A DNA stretch of 11,461 nt. Origin: Burkholderiales bacterium (GTDB taxonomy: Bacteria; Pseudomonadota; Gammaproteobacteria; Burkholderiales; Burkholderiaceae). The notes beneath the pieces are model-generated. The model had not been told where the DNA came from. It did no database searches and worked only from the letters and a program-made list of their open reading frames with translations. Below, piece by piece: positions 6,859-11,461 of the stretch. The stretch lies in contig CANBUA010000139.1 of NCBI GenBank assembly GCA_947372535.1, forward strand, positions 1-11,461, read 5' to 3'. Each line of letters begins with the position of its first letter. Positions within the stretch are counted from its first letter, which is position 1. A program made the translations under genes and the position numbers.

Positions 6859-8688
6859 ATGAGCAATGACGCAGGCGAGTTTCTGCGCAAGGTGGTCAAG
6901 TTCGTCGCCAATCCGACCACGGATTGGACCGAGCTGGATGCGCCCGTCGTCGACAACCGCGAAAGCGAGTACGCCAAGGCCGAAATCAAGGCCATGATTG
7001 AGCGCAAGCGCCGAAACGACTTCGTGCGCAAGCGCGAGCTCGACATGCTGCGCAAGATCCGCCGCGAAGGCCTCAGCCATGACAGTGCCCTGGCCCTGAC
7101 CACACCGTCCAACCTGGACTCGCGCACGCACAGCGGCAGCAATCCGCGTTCGGACATCGCCGTCAAGGCCAAGATCGACGAGATCGAGCAGCAAATGGTC
7201 GGCTCAGGCGAAGGCAGGCCGGAAAACCGCTCGCCCAGTCCGATAGCCCACCCGCCCATGGTTACCCCGAGCCCGGTGCCCGTGGCGCAGGCGACCAACG
7301 CCACGCCGCCATTTCGCCCAGACCTGTCCGTGGCCCTGGACTTTCCCGGCCACACGCCCGGCAACCCTTCTCACGCGTCAAGCTCGGCAGGGCACGCCAT
7401 CATCTCCGACAAGGTATTGGCCGCCGCACGCGCCAATCTGCCAGTCATGCCGGGTGACACAGTGCCTGGCCGCTTGCCCGTGCTCTCGCCCATGGCAATC
7501 AGCGGCTTCCACAATCCCTATGCGTTTGATGTCAGCGAGGTCATCCACGACCCTGAACTCGACGAAGCGGTAATGGCTTTTGCAAATGCCGATTTCGAGC
7601 AGTGCGAACGCACCCTGCTGGCCCTGATCCAGCCCGGCGGTGCGCGCCATGAGCACTCCGAATCGTGGATGGTGCTTTTCGACCTTTACCGCGCCCTGGA
7701 CCTGCCCCACAAGTTCGATGGCCTGGCTACTTGGTTTGCCCATCACTTCGGCCTGTCCGCGCCACAGTGGTACTCATTGCCCGAGCGCGTTTCCCAACAC
7801 CTGGGCCATCAAAGCCCGGCCAGCGGCACGCACGCCCAAACGACAAACCAACATGGCGGCCCTTCGACGCCCGAGGAAATCGCTCAGGCGCTGGCCCCCG
7901 ACGGTCCACTAGAAGGCTGGATCGCGCCGCCCATGCTGGATGCGGATGCCATCGGGCGCTTGCGCTGCGAAGTGCTTCAGTTGCCGCGCCCCTGGGTCAT
8001 GGACTGGACCGGCGTCGAGAGCATCACCGCCGAAGCAGCTGGCATGCTGTCGGCCCTGGTCAAGTCCTGGGCGGACGAGCCCATCTCTCTGACATGGATC
8101 GGCGTGGAACCGCTGCTGGCCATGCTGGCCGAGGTTTCGCCCACCGGCGACCGCGATGCCGACCCCGCCATCTGGATGCTGCGCCTGGAGTTCCTGCGCC
8201 TGAGCAATCACCCCAGCCAGTTCGATGAAACGGCCATCGATTACTGCGTCACTTACGAGCAGTCGCCGCCCTCATGGGAGGCGACGCGCTGCACGGTCAA
8301 GCTGATGACCGATGCCACCTGTACCCAGACGCTCTCGCTCAGCCACATTGGTGAGGTCTCGACCAGCTTTGTCGAGTCCCAATTGCTGGACGACACCGAG
8401 TTCGTGCAGCTGGCCACGCTCGAGCTCTCCGGCCAATTAGCGGGGGACATCGGCCCAGTCCTGACCGAGCTCGACAATCAGTTGGGCGCCAGCGTCATCA
8501 TCTCGCTGGATTGCGCTCACCTCATCCGCATCGATTTCATCGCAGCGGGGGATTTGCTCAACTGGGTGCTGTCACGGCGCACCGAGAACCGCACGGTGGA
8601 TTTCGTCAATCCGCACCGCCTCATCGCGCTTTTCCTGGGCGCCATGGGCATCACGGAACACGCCAAGGTCACGCTTCAGGCGGGCTGA
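6859..8688 (+). CDS. Protein with two STAS-like domains and a duplicated W-x33-W module, function unknown
   Basis: I do not recognise a named gene. The 609-residue protein has no signal peptide or membrane segment, so it is probably cytoplasmic. Residues 5-75 are a charged segment (FLRKVVKFVANPTTDW, then a Lys/Arg/Glu-rich helix at 38-70). Residues 76-225 are low-complexity and Pro/Ser-rich. A helical module at about 230-304 resembles tetratricopeptide or FimV C-terminal segments; its last 35 residues (W270-W304) recur at W439-W473 with equal length and about ten identities (W, M, R, P, F, D, A, S, P, W). STAS-like domains follow each copy, at about 352-427 (VMDWTGVESITAEAAG) and 516-605 (SLDCAHLIRIDFIAAG). 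The Ser normally phosphorylated in SpoIIAA-type STAS domains is replaced in both. It lies 53 nt after dksA with no terminator between, so co-transcription is likely. Its end overlaps coaX by 20 nt. Confidence 0.85.
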   Translation: MSNDAGEFLRKVVKFVANPTTDWTELDAPVVDNRESEYAKAEIKAMIERKRRNDFVRKRELDMLRKIRREGLSHDSALALTTPSNLDSRTHSGSNPRSDIAVKAKIDEIEQQMVGSGEGRPENRSPSPIAHPPMVTPSPVPVAQATNATPPFRPDLSVALDFPGHTPGNPSHASSSAGHAIISDKVLAAARANLPVMPGDTVPGRLPVLSPMAISGFHNPYAFDVSEVIHDPELDEAVMAFANADFEQCERTLLALIQPGGARHEHSESWMVLFDLYRALDLPHKFDGLATWFAHHFGLSAPQWYSLPERVSQHLGHQSPASGTHAQTTNQHGGPSTPEEIAQALAPDGPLEGWIAPPMLDADAIGRLRCEVLQLPRPWVMDWTGVESITAEAAGMLSALVKSWADEPISLTWIGVEPLLAMLAEVSPTGDRDADPAIWMLRLEFLRLSNHPSQFDETAIDYCVTYEQSPPSWEATRCTVKLMTDATCTQTLSLSHIGEVSTSFVESQLLDDTEFVQLATLELSGQLAGDIGPVLTELDNQLGASVIISLDCAHLIRIDFIAAGDLLNWVLSRRTENRTVDFVNPHRLIALFLGAMGITEHAKVTLQAG

Positions 8689-9508
8689 GCGTGTCAAGCC
8701 CTGAGGCAGCGTCGGCATCAAGCGTTGCTGATGGCTGTTCAGCCTGCAGGGTCAACAGGCCCTCGAAGATCAGGTTGTCCACGTTGCGCACAGGCAGCTC
8801 ATCGGCCAGTTGCACCAGCTTGGGCGCCGCCCCGCCAGACATGATCAACCAAGGCTCACGCCCTTCTCGTTTGGCAAGACGACGGTAGGCGCGGTCGATG
8901 GCGCCAGCAATGGCATCCGTGCCGCCACTGGTCAAGGCATCGCTGGTGTTGGTCGGGAAATCGGTAGCATCGCCCATGGGTACCTTCAAGCCAGCGGTGC
9001 CGGTTTCCAGCGCGCGCAGCATCAAACCAAAGCCCGGCATGATGGCCCCGCCCAAAAACTGCCCGGTGTGGTCCAGCGCATCGATGGTGACGGCGGTACC
9101 CACCATGATGACCAAGGCGGGCGCGGGCGCAGCGGCTTTGAAGGCCGCCGCCTTCCTGACGTGATGCCAAGCCCCCACCAGCGCAGCCCAACGGTCGGCA
9201 CCCAGTCGGTGTGGGTGGTCATAGCCATTGCGCACGCCACCGGCCTCCAAGGCAGACACCAGCCAACGGGGTTTCAGCCCCCAGGTGATGAGTTGCTCCT
9301 CCACCCGGCGCTTGATCGCATCACCGGCCACCACGCAGCCCAGCATGCCCTGCGGCATGGGCAACTGCGACCAAATCGTGTCCCAGAGCTGGTCGATTTC
9401 CTCAAGAACGACGGCGCCATGGCTCAGCAAGGCGGCATCAGGATGGGCTCGTTCGTACAACCCCCACTTCAAGCGGGAGTTGCCAATGTCAATGACCAGG
9501 AATGTCAT
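8669..9508 (-). CDS. coaX: Type III pantothenate kinase
   Basis: CoaX phosphorylates pantothenate, the first step of coenzyme A synthesis, and belongs to the acetate and sugar kinase/Hsp70/actin fold. The 279 residues show the phosphate motif DIGNSRLKWGLY (7-18), the YDHPHRLGADRW segment (96-107) with the catalytic Asp105, the ATP-binding VGTAVTID (136-143) and GGAIMPG (153-159). Later come SGGTDAI (194-200) and MSGGAAPKL (223-231). Length fits the family. The last 20 residues or so, after EGLLTLQAEQP, are low-complexity. The ATG at 9508 fits the family start, although no clear Shine-Dalgarno sequence precedes it. birA, often next to coaX in related bacteria, is not seen upstream. The 3' end overlaps the converging STAS-repeat gene by 20 nt with no terminator visible. 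Confidence 0.95.
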   Translation of the reverse strand: MTFLVIDIGNSRLKWGLYERAHPDAALLSHGAVVLEEIDQLWDTIWSQLPMPQGMLGCVVAGDAIKRRVEEQLITWGLKPRWLVSALEAGGVRNGYDHPHRLGADRWAALVGAWHHVRKAAAFKAAAPAPALVIMVGTAVTIDALDHTGQFLGGAIMPGFGLMLRALETGTAGLKVPMGDATDFPTNTSDALTSGGTDAIAGAIDRAYRRLAKREGREPWLIMSGGAAPKLVQLADELPVRNVDNLIFEGLLTLQAEQPSATLDADAASGLDTLSPPEA

Positions 9509-9539
9509 GCAGCAAGGAAGTCACCAGTGAAAAATCTCA

Positions 9540-9611
9540 CCAGTCGGGCGATGAGAGCCTGGCCCGATTCTGCCTTCAAGGCCACGACAAAAGCGGCCAG
9601 TCGGGCCATGA
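9540..9611. repeat. Short direct and inverted repeats upstream of coaX
   Basis: CCAGTCGGGCGATGA (9540-9554) and CCAGTCGGGCCATGA (9597-9611) match at 14 of 15 bases, 57 nt apart. TGGCCCGA (9560-9567) is a perfect inverted copy of TCGGGCCA (9601-9608), and CACCAGT also occurs at 9522-9528 and 9538-9544. They lie in the 231-nt non-coding stretch 9509-9739 between divergent genes. No protein homology was recognised there. They may be regulator sites for coaX or leftovers of a small duplication. Confidence 0.45.
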
Positions 9612-9739
9612 CGTTGGGTATTTGACAACGAGTCCTCCCAAATCAATGCCATCGCCATGGAAAACGCCACAAAAGAACGACCGACCATCGGTGCCAACAC
9701 TAGGATGGTGCCGTCATGTACACGAACCGGATACGCCCC

Positions 9740-10315
9740 ATGAAAAATACAATCGCCTCCTTGCTCCTGGTAACGGCTGCCCTGGCCGGCCCTGCCCACG
9801 CCGTGGACGTTAAAGGCGTGAAGTTCCCAGACACCTTCGAAGTGGCCAATCAGCCTCTGCAACTCAATGGCGCAGGGGTTCGCGTCAAGCTGGTGTTCGA
9901 CGTCTATGCCGCCAGCCTTTATTTGCCGCACAAGCAGACTTCGGCTCAAGGCGTGCTCAGCGAGCCCGGTCCCAAAAGCGTGCAGGCCGTGCTGCTGCGT
10001 GACCTGAGCGCCGAAGAGTTCGTCGCAGCCCTCATCAAGGGCTTCAAGGCCAACAACAGCGAGGCCGATGTGGCCCGCTTCAATCCCAAGCTGGAGGCCC
10101 TGGAAGCCTTGATGATGACCGTGGGCACCGCGCACAAAGGCGCCGCCATCGTGATCAACTACATCCCCGGCGCGGGTACCCGCATCCTGTTCGATGGCCA
10201 GCAAAAAGGGGCAGACATCGCTGGCGAGGACTTTTACCAGGCACTCTTGAAGATCTGGCTTGGGCCCAAGCCCGTGGATTCGGACCTCAAAGCCGCTCTG
10301 CTGCATGCCCAGTGA
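9740..10315 (+). CDS. Secreted chalcone-isomerase-like protein
   Basis: The 191-residue product begins with a signal peptide, MKNTIASLLLVTAALAGPAHA, likely cut after Ala21, so the mature protein is periplasmic or secreted. The rest fits the bacterial chalcone-isomerase-like family: VKFPDTFEV (27-35), LNGAGVRVKLVFDVYAASLY (42-61), VQAVLLRDLSAEEF (81-94), YIPGAGTRILFDG (141-153) and the C-terminal FYQALLKIWLGPKPVD (165-180). Bacterial members of this fold have no settled enzymatic role, and none should be assumed here. The ATG at 9740 lacks a Shine-Dalgarno sequence. An in-frame ATG at 9716 has AGGA 10 nt upstream and would only lengthen the signal peptide n-region. A 40-nt stem-loop lies downstream. 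Confidence 0.9.
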   Translation: MKNTIASLLLVTAALAGPAHAVDVKGVKFPDTFEVANQPLQLNGAGVRVKLVFDVYAASLYLPHKQTSAQGVLSEPGPKSVQAVLLRDLSAEEFVAALIKGFKANNSEADVARFNPKLEALEALMMTVGTAHKGAAIVINYIPGAGTRILFDGQQKGADIAGEDFYQALLKIWLGPKPVDSDLKAALLHAQ

Positions 10316-10328
10316 GGCCGAGCGCAGG

Positions 10329-10368
10329 CGAGGTCAAAACGCCACGCTCCGTGGCATAAATCACCTCG
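10329..10368. terminator. Two-part stem-loop after the chalcone-isomerase-like gene
   Basis: An inner hairpin GCCACG-CTC-CGTGGC (10341-10355) is enclosed by an outer stem CGAGGT (10329-10334) with ACCTCG (10363-10368), separated by a 6/7-nt AT-rich internal loop. It starts 13 nt after the stop codon at 10315. No T tract follows on the plus strand and only GTTTTG follows the inner stem on the minus strand, so it is not a classical terminator. It may stop or stabilise the upstream transcript. Confidence 0.4.
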
Positions 10369-10463
10369 ACCGGCGTGAGCCCCGTGGCGAGCAGGCGCCA
10401 ACGCTTGCTTAAATGGCCTGAATGACCGATAAGCAGGCATTGCCCCTTTGTGTGTGCCGGTCG

Positions 10464-11306
10464 ATGATCTCTCAAGCGTTACCAAGCCTGCAAGCCTGGA
10501 CCGATGCCTTGGTCGATGCCGAGATGCCTGTCCTGGCCAACACGGTCATGCGGGTGGCCGAATTGGCCATGATCGAGGACACCAAGGGCATTGTCGATGC
10601 GCACATGCTGGCAGACAGCATCGACAACGATCCGCTCATGACGCTCAAGGTGATCAAGCATGTCTCCAGGTACTGCACCCGCCTGAACATCGAACCACCG
10701 GAGACGCTGACCGGAGCCATCGTCATGCAAGGCATCGGGCCATTTTTCAGCGCCTTTTGCGACATGCAGGACATTGACCATCACCTGGCCGATCACCCAG
10801 ATGCGCACAAAGGGCTGTACCGCGCGATCCGCCGGGCCAGGCGCGCTGCCAATTTCGCCACCAATTTCGCGATGCAGCGCCAGGATCAGGACGTGCTCGT
10901 CATCCGCGAAGCCGCCTTGCTGCACGATTTTGCCGAAATGCTGCTGTACTGCGTCGCACCGACGCTCGCGGGCGAGATCGAGCGGCGCCTGGCCAGCGAG
11001 CCTGCCTTGTCCTCATCGCAAGCCCAGGTCGATGCCATGGGCATGGACTTGGTGGACTTGTCCCAAGCACTCATGCATGCCTGGCAATTGCCCGATCTGC
11101 TGATCCGTTGCACCGATGACCGGCACGCGGATCACCCGCAGGTCAAGACTGTGATGCTGGCCGTGCGCATCGCCCATCACACCCAATACGGCTGGGAAGA
11201 CGCCCATGCTCAGGCTGGATTGCCGGACGACATCATGGCCGTGGCACAACTGCTCACCATCTCGCCCAGCAGCGCCGAGCGCAAACTCCGCGAGATGGAC
11301 GACTGA
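10464..11306 (+). CDS. Stand-alone HDOD-domain protein
   Basis: HDOD domains are relatives of HD phosphohydrolases that usually lack catalytic activity and act in bacterial signalling. The 280 residues contain one HDOD domain over almost the whole length: DAEMPVLANTVMRVAEL (18-34), DPLMTLKVIKHV (56-67), the LGVGPFF-like QGIGPFF (89-95), REAALLHDFAEMLLYC (148-163), and SQALMHAWQLPDLL (200-213). His154-Asp155 recall the HD motif, but the other metal ligands are not evident. There is no EAL, GGDEF or receiver domain. The start at 10464 (MISQALPSLQAW) matches the family N-terminus. An in-frame ATG at 10422 would add 14 residues. Neither start has a clear ribosome binding site. The stop is 11 nt from the stop of the converging gene on the other strand. 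Confidence 0.85.
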   Translation: MISQALPSLQAWTDALVDAEMPVLANTVMRVAELAMIEDTKGIVDAHMLADSIDNDPLMTLKVIKHVSRYCTRLNIEPPETLTGAIVMQGIGPFFSAFCDMQDIDHHLADHPDAHKGLYRAIRRARRAANFATNFAMQRQDQDVLVIREAALLHDFAEMLLYCVAPTLAGEIERRLASEPALSSSQAQVDAMGMDLVDLSQALMHAWQLPDLLIRCTDDRHADHPQVKTVMLAVRIAHHTQYGWEDAHAQAGLPDDIMAVAQLLTISPSSAERKLREMDD

Positions 11307-11317
11307 GGTCGAAAGGC

Positions 11318-11461
11318 TCAGCGCATGCCCACGCTGGAACGCATGGCGCGGGCCGCACCTGCGCCAATCGACGCACCAAAGCGTTTGGCCAAGCGTTCGG
11401 CGATGTTTTCCTTGACGGTGTAGTCGATGATGTCATCGGCCTTGATCACATCGCGGGCCAC
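11318..11461 (-). CDS. C-terminal fragment, probably S49-family peptidase (SppA/SohB type)
   Basis: Only the last 47 residues are in the window: VARDVIKADDIIDYTVKENI (first 20), then AERLAKRFGASIGAGAARAM and a short tail ending in VGMR. From memory, the pattern of ARDVIKA, DYT, and ERLAKRFGA is that of the C-terminus of betaproteobacterial S49 signal-peptide-peptidase-like serine proteases, which sit at the inner membrane and degrade remnant signal peptides or membrane proteins. No catalytic residue lies in this fragment, so the name rests on the tail alone. The reading frame and its GC-rich third codon positions support real coding. The upstream part lies beyond the right edge. Confidence 0.55.
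   Translation of the reverse strand: MARDVIKADDIIDYTVKENIAERLAKRFGASIGAGAARAMRSSVGMR

Noticed and set aside
9622..9627. Perfect TTGACA -35 hexamer
   Set aside because: No acceptable -10 hexamer at 15-18 nt downstream (AATGCC, CAATGC, TCAATG), so a sigma-70 promoter cannot be claimed.
9509..9739. Remnant of birA next to coaX
   Set aside because: All three minus-strand frames were read; none shows a BirA C-terminal motif.
10287..10475. Minus-strand 62-codon frame whose last 40 codons have a coding-like third-position GC bias (GLTPVEVIYATERG)
   Set aside because: No ribosome binding site or recognised family, its 5' part lies opposite the HDOD gene start, and the middle overlaps the nested stem-loop. 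It could be a gene remnant, but I cannot support it.

Overview
The window reads as chromosomal DNA of a GC-rich betaproteobacterium. It is most likely a member of the Burkholderiales (Comamonadaceae, Leptothrix or Rubrivivax type), judged from the sequence of every recognisable protein, the strong preference for G or C in the third codon position, the corC-lnt-glyQ-glyS order, and a DksA with an Ala/Lys/Pro-rich tail and only one of the four zinc-finger cysteines. No mobile element, tRNA, rRNA, CRISPR array or phage gene was seen. This is mostly housekeeping DNA with a few less ordinary proteins and control regions.

Layout. Positions 1-4793 on the minus strand form one run of genes, read from high to low coordinates. 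corC (HlyC/CorC-family CBS protein) overlaps lnt (apolipoprotein N-acyltransferase) by 23 nt. A stem-loop with a T-rich tract follows lnt. Then come glyQ and glyS, the alpha and beta subunits of tetrameric glycyl-tRNA synthetase, 2 nt apart; glyS is cut by the left window edge. An 84-nt divergent region holding a short inverted repeat separates corC from a plus-strand group: a COG0523/CobW-type GTPase with a histidine-rich loop (4878-5921), dksA (6047-6805), and a 609-residue protein with two STAS-like domains and a duplicated 35-residue module (6859-8688). The last gene overlaps the 3' end of minus-strand coaX (type III pantothenate kinase) by 20 nt. After a 231-nt non-coding stretch with short repeats come a secreted chalcone-isomerase-like protein (9740-10315), a 40-nt two-part stem-loop, and a stand-alone HDOD protein (10464-11306). 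The right edge cuts a minus-strand gene, probably an S49-family peptidase.

How the genes fit together. glyQ and glyS make one enzyme. corC and lnt act at the inner membrane; lnt completes lipoprotein maturation. The metal-handling GTPase lies directly upstream of a DksA that cannot form the usual zinc finger, a pairing that recalls the COG0523/DksA2 clusters known from zinc-limitation regulons, although no Zur box was recognised here. The most unusual protein is the STAS-repeat protein at 6859-8688, whose STAS-like domains lack the usual phosphorylatable serine. Its function cannot be named from sequence.
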